NCBI GenBank assembly: GCA_039707465.1
Contig: CM077644.1
Span: forward strand, 148,334,962-148,398,961
Reading direction: 5' to 3'
DNA from: Rhabdophis nuchalis
Lineage: Eukaryota; Chordata; Lepidosauria; Squamata; Natricidae
DNA: 64,000 nucleotides
The notes below the pieces were generated by a model, which was not told where the DNA came from, ran no database searches, and worked only from the letters and a program-made list of their open reading frames with translations. The number at the start of each line of letters is the position of its first letter. The first letter of the stretch is position 1. Positions 51,680 to 61,102 of the stretch are shown piece after piece. A program made the position numbers and the translations under genes.

Positions 51680-52040
51680 TTTAACTTTTAAATTTGTAAT
51701 AGTCAAATTACCACTATTCCCTTTTCGCAGCAGATTTTCCCTCAGTAGGGGGTGCTATGGAACTGAGATTCTGCTTTTCAATGTCAAAACTCCCCCTGCT
51801 GATGGGGGGAAAAATGTAGGGGTTTTTGGAAGTGGAAACAGGACAGAAAATGGGCACCTCTCACCATGTTTTAATATGTATTTGTTTATTTTCATTTTCA
51901 AATCTTTACCATTTGCAATCCAGCAGTCTGTGTTAGCCTTCCCAGGATCTTTTTTTTTTTTAATGTCAGGGCTCCCTCTAGTAATGCATTTTAAAATGAC
52001 AAGGTTTTATATTGTGTTTTAACAGACATAAACAACTTAC
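51680..52040. other. Unassigned stretch
   Basis: No gene seen. 'ccctcagtagggggtgctatgg' and 'ctccctctagtaatgc' flank about 240 bp and may be ends of a worn repeat. Confidence 0.35.
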
Positions 52041-52159
52041 TTCTATAGCAAAGGTTCCCAAACTTGGCAACTTTAAGACTTGAGGACTTCAAGTCCCAGA
52101 AATCTCCAGCCAGTCCACAACTCTTAAAGTTGCCAAGTTTGGGAACCTCTGTTCTATAG
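52041..52159. mobile_element. Fold-back hAT MITE with 8-bp TSD
   Basis: 52049-52151, AAAGGTTCCCAAACTTGGC against GCCAAGTTTGGGAACCTCTG, with TSD TTCTATAG at 52041-52048 and 52152-52159. The central stem is shortened. Confidence 0.9.
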
Positions 52160-52695
52160 CTTGCAGGACAAAGAAAACCTGCAGACTTAGCGAAACAAGA
52201 GAGTAGGCAGAGAAACAACTCAAAAAGAATTGGGTAGGATTAGGGAAGGAAACTGAAGGATCTTAGAGAAGAATGGCCAGGGGGGGTAGCAAGACCAGCT
52301 GTTGTGTGATTGCAAAAATAACAAAAATTAAGGTCCAGAATTTTGCAGAAAGCAGATGGTACCATCTGCCTTCCCAGAATGGAAGTTAGTTCAGGCCTAA
52401 TATTAAACCGTGACCCTGGTCCTTCAATAAGATGAATGCGATTTCATCTAGGTTTGATTTCATATGAGCTTCTCAGTTTCGGAATTCACGGTACATCTCT
52501 GCTTTGTCAAGATTTTGCCTCAATATTACTGTAGTTGTTTCAAGATTTTTCACAGGAAGTGGTATACAAACAAATAAGCAAACAAGTTCACTTTCCTGTG
52601 TGTCAAACTGCCTCAGGACTCCTAAAGCTGTTCAGTCTTCTCTACAATATTAGAGATAGAAAACAGAAGGACAAGTCACCTGTATATCAGTTACT
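52160..52695. other. Unassigned stretch
   Basis: No gene or repeat recognised. Confidence 0.4.
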
Positions 52696-52892
52696 ACAGC
52701 GGTCCCCAACCTTTCCACCTTGGCGGCCTGGCCTGGCACGGGAGGCATTTGTGAATAGCAGGTGCATGCATGCACAGCTCCGCTGATGTGAGTGGCATGC
52801 GGGTGTGCTCTCACTCACATGAATGGAGCTTCACACATGAGCAGAGGGTACTTGGGCTAGCAGGTGAACCTCCACTCACACGAGTGGAGAGT
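52696..52892. mobile_element. hAT element left-end fragment (CAGCGGTCCCCAACC)
   Basis: Begins CAGCGGTCCCCAACCTTTCC, a classic hAT terminus, followed by 'gtgaatggagc...cacacgagtggag' palindromic pieces. No matching right end is seen. Confidence 0.6.
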
Positions 52893-52895
52893 GCT

Positions 52896-53503
52896 CAGGG
52901 GTGGGCTGATATGGGTTTGTCCGGGTTTGGGAGAACCCCTAGCTCAGTGATGGCGAACCTATGGCACGTATGCCACAGGTGGCACGCGGAGGCATTTGGC
53001 AGGGCACGCGATGCGTGTGCTGGCCAGCTGATTCGGCCATTTTTAACACCATTTTTCACCCTCCCCAGGCTTTATATGAGCCTGGGGAGGGTGAAAACAG
53101 CCTCCCCCCTACTCCCCCCGAAGGCCCTCTGGAGGCTTCATGGGCTTCCCTGAAGCCACCGGAGGACTAAAAACAAAGCTATGAGCAAACTGGAAGTGAC
53201 TTCCGGTTTGCTCGTAGTGTCGTTTTCAGTCCTCCGAGGGGAGGAGGGGGCTGTTTTCACCCTCCCCAGGCTCCTATAAAGCCTCTGGAGCCTGGGGAGG
53301 GCAAAAAAAGCATATAAAAATGGGGGAGCGCCTGTCATGCACGCATGCACACTGGTGGTGTGCATATTGCATTATGGGTGCGGCACACTGGAGCACGATC
53401 CTCCTGCGCTCTCCCCCTTATTGCACGCGAGCCTAAAAAGGTTCACCATCACTGCCCTAGCTAATGTTATGGCCAATTCAGAGAACTTTCAATCCCACCC
53501 CTG
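52896..53503. mobile_element. hAT-type MITE (GTGGTGGG family), split
   Basis: The left end CAGGGGTGGGCTGATATGG (52896) and right end CAATCCCACCCCTG (to 53503) bracket the insertion at 52937-53462. No clear outer TSD. Confidence 0.6.
52937..53462. mobile_element. hAT element (CAGTGATGGCGAACC TIR) with 8-bp TSD
   Basis: 52945-53454 (510 bp), CAGTGATGGCGAACCTATGG against AGGTTCACCATCACTG. TSD CCCTAGCT at 52937-52944 and 53455-53462. Interior GC-rich stem: 'caccctccccaggctttata' is mirrored by 'tataaagcctctggagcctgg' (53058-53300). Non-coding. Related to 58575-58955. Confidence 0.92.
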
Positions 53504-53611
53504 GCTGGCCTCACCCCTCCCACCCTGTCCCTCCCAAGAGTCTCCACATGGCCCGTTTTGGATGTGAAGTAAGTGCATTAGTTAACTCCTCCTTGAAAGA
53601 GGGCGTGGACC

Positions 53612-55259
53612 CACTAGGTCATGCATGTCCAAAGTCCGGCCCGCGGGCCATTTGCGGCCCGGGGGTCGGTTTAATACGGCCCTCCAACAGCCCTCCCTGC
53701 TCTGTATAAATGTGGCCCTCCCTTCCTCCCTCTGTCTCTGGGGCTGTGTGGCTGGGAGGGAGGTGGACGGAGGTTACGGACGCCTCCTCCCGCAGCGGGC
53801 GAGGGAGCAGGCGGGGTGAGCACCCAAGGCTACCGTCATCTTAAGCACCACCGAGGCTGTCGCCCGGCAGGGGCGTCAGGCAGGGAAGCCGGTCGCGCCT
53901 CCATCGCTGCACGTTCTGGGACTGCGAAGCTGGGAGGGAGGTGAACGCGCGGCCCCAGAACGTCTGCTTGGCGCGTTCACCTCCCTCCCAGCCACGCAGC
54001 CCCAGAACGTGCAGCTCCCGCCGCACAAGGTCGCCCGGCAGGGGCGTCAGGCAGGGAAGACGGACGCACGGCCTCAGAACATAAGCCATGGTGCCTGCCG
54101 GAGGGAGCCGCGATGGAGCTGCGACCGGCTTCCCTGCCTGATGCCCCTGCCGGGCGACAGCCTCAGTGGTGCTTAAGATGATGGTAGCCTTGGGTGCTCA
54201 CCCCGCCTGCTCCCTCGCCCGCTGCGAGTGGCGAGGGAGTGACTGACAGACACAGAGAGAGACAGAAGGGGAGGGAGGGAAAGACAGAGAGACAGACAGA
54301 GACAGAGAGAAAGAGAGGGAGGGAGAGAGACGGAGAGAGACACAGATAGAGAATGAATCGGAATCGGATTGAATCGGAGACAGATGGGGAAAGAGGGAGA
54401 GACAGACATACAGAGAGAGGGAGGGAGGGAGAGAATCAGAGAGAGTGACACACACAGAGACAGGGAGAGACAGAGAGAGGGAGGGAGAGACAGATAGATA
54501 GAGACTGATTAAGTGAGTGAGAGACAGACAGACAGACACACACACACAGAGTGACAGAGAGAAAGAGAGAAAGAGAAAGAGAGAAAGAGAAAGAAAGAGA
54601 AAGAAAGAGAAAGAGAGAGAGAGAGAGAAAGAGACAGAAAGAGAGACAGAAAGAAAGAGAAAAAGAGAGAGAAAGAGAGAGAGAGAGAAAGGGAAAGAAA
54701 GAAAGAGCGAAAGAGAGAGAGAGAGAAAGAAAGAGAGACAGAAAGAAAGAGAAAGAGAGAGAGAGAAAGAAGGAGAGAGAAATGGAGAGAGAAAGAGGAA
54801 GAAAGAGAGAGAAGAGAGAGAGTGAGAGAGAAAGGGAGACAGAAAGAAAGAGAAAAAGAGAGAGAGAGAAAGAAAGAGAGAAAGAGCGAGAGAAATGGAG
54901 AGAGAGAGGAAGAAAGAGAGAGAGAGAGAAAGAAAGAGAGACAGAAAAAAAGAGAAAAAGAGAGAAAGAAAGAGAGAAAGAGCAAGAGAAATGGAGAGAG
55001 AGAGAGGAAGAAAGAGAGAAAGGTAGGTAAGTTTTTTTTTAATTTATTTTCAATACATTGTAAAAACTCAACTGTCAGTTGATCTTAATGTTATGAAATG
55101 AAAAGTATGTCATTTGCAATTAACTTGGCATAAAATAATTTATTTGCATTTAATTGTAATGGTTCAAAGAATGTTCGGAAAAATGTTCGGCCCTCCACCA
55201 TGTTCACTTCATCCAATCTGGCCCTCTTTGAAAAAAGTTTGGACACCACTGCACTAGGT
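53612..55259. mobile_element. hAT element, 1.63 kb, with GA-rich satellite, 8-bp TSD
   Basis: 53620-55251. The left terminus 'CATGCATGTCCAAAGTCCGG' and right terminus 'AAAGTTTGGACACCACTG' are imperfect inverted repeats. TSD CACTAGGT at 53612-53619 and 55252-55259. The left part has GC-rich inverted blocks (53860-54070 and 54115-54235), the centre a purine satellite, and the right part (55030-55251) an AT-rich segment after a donor-like 'aagGTAGGTAAG'. It is probably an internally deleted derivative of a larger hAT. No transposase frame. Confidence 0.88.
54238..55023. repeat. 790-bp GA-rich (purine) satellite
   Basis: The plus strand is nearly all purine: GACA/GAGA-rich to about 54540, then (GAAA)/(GA)-rich with higher-order blocks of about 110-150 bp ('gagagaaatggagagaga' recurs at about 54775, 54890 and 54985). 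It yields Arg/Glu/Lys frames on the plus strand and Ser/Leu/Phe frames on the minus strand that are not genes. Confidence 0.95.
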
Positions 55260-56731
55260 GTACCTCCTCCTTAAAGGGTCATTGCTCGATTCAACTAAGC
55301 TGTACAGTTTCCCCCCATTTTCCAATCTTCCCTTCTTAAGGAAGATTTTGAACAGACTGGTCACATGGCAGCTGCAGGGGATTTTGGATGAAGCATATTA
55401 TCTAGATCCTTTTTAGTCCAGGTTCAAGCCTGGGAGTGAAACAGCATTGATCACACTCATGAATGGTCTCTGGCGGGAGCAGGATGGCGGCAGTGCTTCC
55501 ATTCTTGTTCTTCTGGACCTTTCAGCAGCATTTGATAGCATTGATCATGCTATTTTTTGGGGCTGGCTCTTGCGTTTGGGTGTGAGTGGCACTGTGTTGC
55601 ACTGGTTCTCTTCCTTTCTCCAGGCTCAGTTTCAATCAGTATTGATAGATGGGGACAGATGCAGCCTTTGGCCCCTACTTTGTAGAGTGCTTTGACTCAC
55701 AGGTCTTTCCTCCTATTTAACATCTACATGAGGATCCCCTGTGTGAAATGATCCATCAGTGAGATTTCCTCATGCAGATGATACCCATCTTTATATAACT
55801 GTACTGCAGCCTCTTGAGTGATGCTGTGTCCTATCTTAGTGCTTGAAGGATGCTCAGGTCTGGATGGAGCAAAATGAGCTCTAACTTAACCCTAACAAGA
55901 TGGAGTAGCTTTGGGTATTCGGACCTTCTGGAGTCAAGATTCTGGATGAGATGGCACTACCCCAGGCAGACCTGGAAGTCAGTCTAGGGGTCCTCCTAAA
56001 CTCACAGCTCCTGCTTGAAGGGCAAAAGGCAGCTGTAGCTAGGAGAGCTTGTGCACACCTTTGGGTAATGCTCCAGTTGCATCTATCCCGGATAGGAGAC
56101 CCTTTTCACAGTCCCTCGTGCCCTTGTAACTTCCTGCTTAGATTACTGTAATGTGCTCTACATGCGGCTTCCCTTGAAGAGCATTCGGAAACTTCACTGC
56201 GCAAAATACAGCTGTATGGCTAATAAATAGTGCCAACTAAAAGGCACATGTAGCACAACTACTCTGTGAGCTGCATTGGGCTGCTGGTGTGTTTCCAGGT
56301 GAAATTCAAGGTACTAGTTGTCACCTTTAAAGGTCACCTACATGGCCTGAAGGACTGTTTTTTTTAAAAAAGAATTTCTAACCATTCAATCCAATTTGAC
56401 AGATCGGGCAGGCCGCAGATCCCATCAGCCAAAGAGTATCAATGGACAGGAACTAGAAGACAGCCTTTTTCTGCAGAAAAAGGAATATTCTTCCCTCAGA
56501 GATTAGAATGGCTCCAACCCGGTTGCCATTTTTGCAAAACTTTAAAAATTCATCCAGGCCTGGGGATCAGAATGTGTTAAGGATCCCATTACTTGGGTTT
56601 ACAGTTAATTATATTCATCAGGGTTGCTGTTTATACTTCTTGTGGGTGGTTTTTTTTCCCTTTGCTTTAATGTTTTTATATTGTTTTGTAATTTTAGAGC
56701 TATAAGCTGCTCAGAGTCACCTGGTTGTATT

Positions 56732-56882
56732 GGCTATACTAGGGGTCTGCAAAGTCGGCTCTTTTAAGACTGGTGGACTTCAACTCCCAGAATTCCCCAG
56801 CCAGCTATGCTGGCTGGGGAACTCTGGGAGTTGAAGTCCACCAGTCTTAAAAGAGCCGACTTTGCAGACCCCTGGGCTATAC
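56732..56882. mobile_element. Fold-back hAT MITE with 8-bp TSD, inside the old L2 tail
   Basis: 56740-56874 (135 bp), TAGGGGTCTGCAAAGTCGGC against GCCGACTTTGCAGACCCCTG. TSD GGCTATAC at 56732-56739 and 56875-56882. The host is the 3' tail of the L2 at 53530. Confidence 0.94.
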
Positions 56883-56910
56883 AAATGGAATAAATGAATA
56901 AATAGTAATT

Positions 56911-57534
56911 CCTATGCAATTACTAACCAATTATTAATTTTTTGCAGAATCAGACATGTTCAGCCTGAACCTTCAATTGAATCCTGCCGGTGACTTCATA
57001 TGTATGGATGAGCTCAGTCAAACAAAAGCACATTACTTGCTTTAACTCATGATTAATTATGTGCAGAAATGCCGGCATCCATCTATAAGATTTTTAATAT
57101 ATTCATGTCTCACAATGGAGATTTAATTGACTTAACCGTTCATATTCCACCAACTTTGCTTTCATAGATAATGTGAATTTAGGCCTGTATTGCCCCTTTG
57201 ATGGAAGCATTTCTTTGGCTTCTGAACAAAATCAGAACAAAAAAATTCTACCACTCCTTGGCTGACATATTACTTGTAATTATTCTGAATTATGATGATA
57301 AAGGGGCTCTTACATATATAAATGTCAGCCCTAGGAAGCTGTGCAGATCAGGAAACTGATTCTGCAAAAAGACCGGAACTAAAGTTTATTGAGAAAAGCC
57401 ATGACAACATGTAAATCTGATAACGTTTTCCCTTCCCTGTAACTTTTAATCCGGGGAATCAGGAAGGAGTCAGACTCAGTCTCTTTCTAATATTTTCTCT
57501 ATCTAGACTGGGATCCTAGCTGAGATTATTTATT
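56911..57534. other. Unassigned; possible conserved non-coding DNA
   Basis: No gene. 56930-57250 is repeat-free and AT-rich with motifs such as 'ctcatgattaattatg'. Conservation is untested. Confidence 0.3.
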
Positions 57535-57539
57535 TTTGC

Positions 57540-57680
57540 AAATAGAATAGAATAGAATAGAATAGAATTCTTTATTGGCCAAGTGTGATTGGACACACAA
57601 GGAATTTGTCTTTGGTGCATATGCTCTCAGTGTAGATAAAAAGATAGTCAGTTTATATACAAGATAAATTGGAACCATTT
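57540..57680 (-). repeat. CR1 (snake-type) 3' end with (AATAG)n microsatellite
   Basis: Five AATAG units (about 57541-57566) abut 'attctttattggccaagtgtg' and 'ggacacacaaggaatttgtc'. This pairing of CR1 3' end and AATAG/ATTCT repeat is known from snake genomes. 5'-truncated. Confidence 0.8.
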
Positions 57681-57922
57681 TAAATAAAATTCAGATATTT
57701 GCCTCTATATGAATACATTTCAATCCATCTATGAAGAAATACTAATCTGACTACACACACTTAAAGTTTTCTATTAAATTCAAGTTCTGAAGAAGTGAAT
57801 CATGAATTCAAGGTTAATGGCTCTTCAATAAAAAGAGAATGACAGCAAAGATTCTATTACAGAATGCACTAAATTGTTTTGTTTCTTTTTCAGGCACAAA
57901 GAGCAGACATAGACTATTTATA

Positions 57923-58057
57923 CAAGGGTCTCCAACCTTTGCAACTTTAAGTCTGAAGGACTTCAGCTCCCAGACGTCTCCAGCCAGCTTTGTTGGCTGG
58001 AAAAGTCAGGGAGCTGAAGTCCTTCAGTCTTAAAGTTGCAAAGGTTGGAGACCCCTG
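57923..58057. mobile_element. Fold-back hAT MITE
   Basis: CAAGGGTCTCCAACCTTTGC against GCAAAGGTTGGAGACCCCTG. Flanks 'gactatttata' / 'gactatta' suggest a TSD with a small indel. Confidence 0.88.
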
Positions 58058-58566
58058 GACTATTACATTAAATATTGGTAGGTATGATAAACCAAAGAAA
58101 TGCAAATGATGGTTCTGACTCTTAAATCTATATTATTTCTATTGCAAATTACAGTACCTGGGTTTCATAAAGTAATACTTTAAAAAACAGAATACACCAT
58201 GTACCATATATTATGGAGTTCACACTTCAAGTTAAAGCATAATACAATCCAATTGATTTTAACTTAGCTGTATGGAAAAAGCCATTACAATTTGCAAATT
58301 CTGATTTAAACTTACCAAGATATGTCAACCCTGCAACTAAGTCCAAACCTTATACTAAGTCATGGCTCACTGAATAAGCCGGAGTAATCTGTTTCACATA
58401 TGCATTTAAGCTGTAAACCATAATTTATAACTACCAGGTTTATAAGTTACCAGGTTCATATTAAGTTAGGCAACCAAACCAATTAAACCATGAGATGACT
58501 TAGCATGAAATATGAACTTAGCTTGGAACACATTTTTGGTAGAAAGAAAATTTGTTCAATTTCATG
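58058..58566. other. Unassigned AT-rich stretch
   Basis: No gene or repeat recognised. Confidence 0.4.
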
Positions 58567-58963
58567 CCATAAAGCAGTGAGGGCTAACCTTTTTTGGCTC
58601 GCATGCCAAAAGCGGGGGGAGCGCAGGGGGGAGGGTCATGCGTGGGCGTGCCACGCCCATAATACTATGTGCACGACCCCCTGCTTTTGTCACGCTTTTT
58701 TCGCCCTCCCAGGCTCCAGAGGCTTTCTAGGAACCTGGGAAGGGTGAAAACAGCCTCCCCCCCCCCCCCACTTCCAGAGGCTTCAGGAACTTCCCTGAAA
58801 CCTCCAGAGTGCTGGAAAAATGGCCTCAAAACGGCCTAAATCAGCTGGCCAGCGCACACATGCACACTGGAGCTGACAGAGCAACGCCTCATGTGCCCTA
58901 AGAAATGGTTCCACGTACCACCTGTGGCACCCGTGCCATAGGTTCGTCATCACAGCCATAAAG
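58567..58963. mobile_element. hAT element (CAGTGA...AACC TIR) with 8-bp TSD
   Basis: 58575-58955 (381 bp), CAGTGAGGGCTAACCTTTT against TAGGTTCGTCATCACAG. TSD CCATAAAG at 58567-58574 and 58956-58963. Same family as 52945-53454 ('cgccctcccaggctcc', 'ccacctgtggcac'). Confidence 0.92.
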
Positions 58964-60014
58964 TATCTAACCAAACAATAAATTATATTTTGACTCACTT
59001 TTATATCTGTTGTTTCCTCTTCCTTACCTCTGAAATATTTGTCACTTCATCTTTAATTTTTAACTTAAATAAATCCAGTTATCATTAATTTATTTGAGCC
59101 CTGTATTTTTCTACACTTGAAAGTGCATTGCTTCTCTCTCTATCTTAGCATCTTCAGTGATTAAGCAACTAACTTGGCATTTTTCCACAGGATGAATATC
59201 ACCCATCAAATTATGTAATAGTTTATTTATGTAAAATGAGCAAAGATATCATCACTGAGACTTACTGTTTTCTTGGCAACAAGAGGCATTTAAGATGGGG
59301 GAATACAGTCTGGGTCTGCATTTTTTTTGAATCTGTAGAAGAACACAATTACATTTTAAAATAAAATGACATAGATTAATCATACACTGAAATTCCAGTG
59401 GTATCAATAACAGAATTAAATACATGGGTTTTTGTGTGGAAGTTTGAGGGTAAAAATTTGGAGACAAGAATCAATGAATGGTGCAAGAATCTGGGTCTAC
59501 ATAAATTTATGTAAGACAATGCTGGAAGTGTTTCACATTGAAATTTAAGGAAGTGACCTAGCTTGTGCTTATTATATCTTAGATAAAAGTTTTCCAAAAA
59601 TTTCATTTCTGAATTAGATTAATGGATTTAATACAGTTTTTGTATGGAGGGCATGAGAAGGGTGAAATGTTTCTTAAATTCTGGAACAGCAGCAAAATTC
59701 TGTTGCCTGAAATAGAAAATAGTGGGTGCTGCCAATTTGGTGAAATTGTGAGTTTTGAGTGTCATATTCTCTGTGCACTCAAGAGTGAAGAATAGGCAAA
59801 TACTGTGCAACTCTCCTGCGGTTGTTATATGTCCTTTATGATAAGAGAAAACTAAATTAAACTCCAAAGGGTAGATTAGGAGAGCAACACACACAAATAT
59901 AACAATGCACTGAATGTACCAACAATGCACCCAAACTCTGGGATCTGAAAGACTGCTTAATACTTGCAGTCCCACTCTAGGCTTGGGAACTGCAGTGTTT
60001 TTTTGTATAAATGA
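58964..60014. other. Unassigned AT-rich stretch
   Basis: No gene or repeat recognised. Minus-strand frames of 70-115 codons are scattered without family features. Confidence 0.4.
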
Positions 60015-60166
60015 ACATTAACAGATTAACAGAGTTGGAAGGGACCTTGCATTGCAGGTCCCTGCCCAAGCAGGAGACCCTACATCTGCCTCTACCTAGG
60101 ATCGAACTCACAACCTCCTGCTTGTGAGACAAGAGCTCCACCTCTAGGCCACAGCAGCAGATTAGA
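60015..60166 (-). repeat. tRNA-derived SINE with CR1-like tail
   Basis: On the minus strand 'tggcctagaggtggagctc' (box A region) and 'gttgtgagttcgatcctagg' (box B GTTCGATCC at about 60100-60108) form a tRNA-like head. The far end 'agagttggaagggacc' (plus 60030-60045) is the CR1 3' motif, as expected for a SINE mobilised by CR1. Confidence 0.8.
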
Positions 60167-60351
60167 CTAAGGAAGAGTGGGAGTAGAGAACTATGGGTTA
60201 CTTTTCCTTTCCACATGGCAATTGTCCTTTGTACCATATTAATTTTTTAATGTAGATTTTAATTATATGTTCATGATATACATTCTATGATGACATTGTT
60301 TCCCCACACCACAGATGTGATTAAGTAGTCTTTAACAGACTCAACATTTAT

Positions 60352-60625
60352 GTTTCATTTTATTACATTTATATCCCGCCCTTCTCCGCAGAGGACCCAG
60401 GGCGGCGCACAGGAGATTTAAAAGATATACAAAATAGAAAATAGATAAATAATTTAAAATATATATTAAATAATCCCGATCCTATGCTAAAACCAATTAT
60501 TAAAAACCCAATTTAAAACTTTTCTAAAAGTCCCCATGGGAGGTTAGGCTAGGCCGGCTTGATGAAAAAAGTATGTCTTTAGACATTGGCGGAAGAGGCG
60601 GAGGTCGGTGATGGTCCGGAGTTAA
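60352..60625 (-). repeat. L2-like LINE 3' end fragment
   Basis: 'atatcccgcccttctccgc' and 'gaggacccagggcggcgcac' then 'aggttaggctaggccggct' and 'ggcggaagaggcggaggtc' match the 3' 270 bp of the copy at 30570-33615. It has no coding capacity. Confidence 0.88.
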
Positions 60626-60729
60626 TTTCTACTCCTTTTGAATGAAAGATCGGCTGCTGTGGAACATATAACCTTTTTCTATGCCACAGTACATTACCTT
60701 GATGAATCAGTGAAGCACCTTATATTGTT

Positions 60730-61102
60730 TAGTGGTTTAAAGGTAAAGGTTGTCCTCACACATATGTGTTAGTCATTTCCTCACACATATGTGTTAGACA
60801 CCAGGGGGCAGTGCTCATTTCAATTTCAAAGCCGAAGAGCCAGCGCTATCCAAGGACATCTCCATGGTCATGTGGCCGGCATGACTAAATGCCAAAGGCA
60901 CACGGAACAGTTACCTTCTCACCAAAGGTGGTTCCTATTTTTCTACTTGCATTTTTATGTGCTTTTGAACTGCTAGGTTGGCAGAAGCTGGGACGAGTAA
61001 GGGTGCTCACTACATTGCGCAGCACCAGGGATTTGAAATGCTGAACTTCTGATTGACAAGCTCAGCATCTTAGCCACTGGGCCATTCGATCAGTGGTTTA
61101 AG
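60730..61102 (-). repeat. tRNA-derived SINE, full length, with TSD
   Basis: Tail 'aaaggtaaaggttgtcctc' at the left, head 'cagcatcttagccactgggcc' at the right, with AGTGGTTTAA on both sides (60730-60739, about 61093-61102). A 25-bp piece of the tail ('cctcacacatatgtgttag') is duplicated at 60755-60797. Box B region reads 'agggatttgaaatgctg', so the promoter is decayed. Confidence 0.88.

Larger units (their letters stand above)
53530..56910 (+). pseudogene. Old L2-like LINE, broken by two hAT insertions
   Basis: 'TTAACTCCTCCTTGAAAGAG' at 53580 reads 'VNSSLKEG', the segment before RT. After the hAT insertion (53612-55259) it continues: 55447-55695 reads '[20 protein letters not shown]', then 'VSGTVLHWFSSFL'. 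Later 'LEVSLGVLLNSQLLLEGQ' (55951-56060) and 'cttagattactgtaatgtgc' (LDYCN equivalent) appear among many stops. The tail 'taagctgctcagagtcacc' (56700) continues after the fold-back MITE as 'caaatggaataaatgaataa'. It is much more diverged than the L2 copies at 25-36 kb. Confidence 0.8.

Noticed and set aside
51292..51684. 130-codon frame with perfect 17-residue repeats
   Set aside because: The repeats are the 51-bp tandem units of a fold-back MITE. The same DNA gives equally regular repeats on the opposite strand.
54517..55082. Long Arg/Glu/Lys frames on the plus strand and Ser/Leu/Phe frames on the minus strand
   Set aside because: Translation of a purine microsatellite. The same unit is open in several phases and there is no protein-like complexity.
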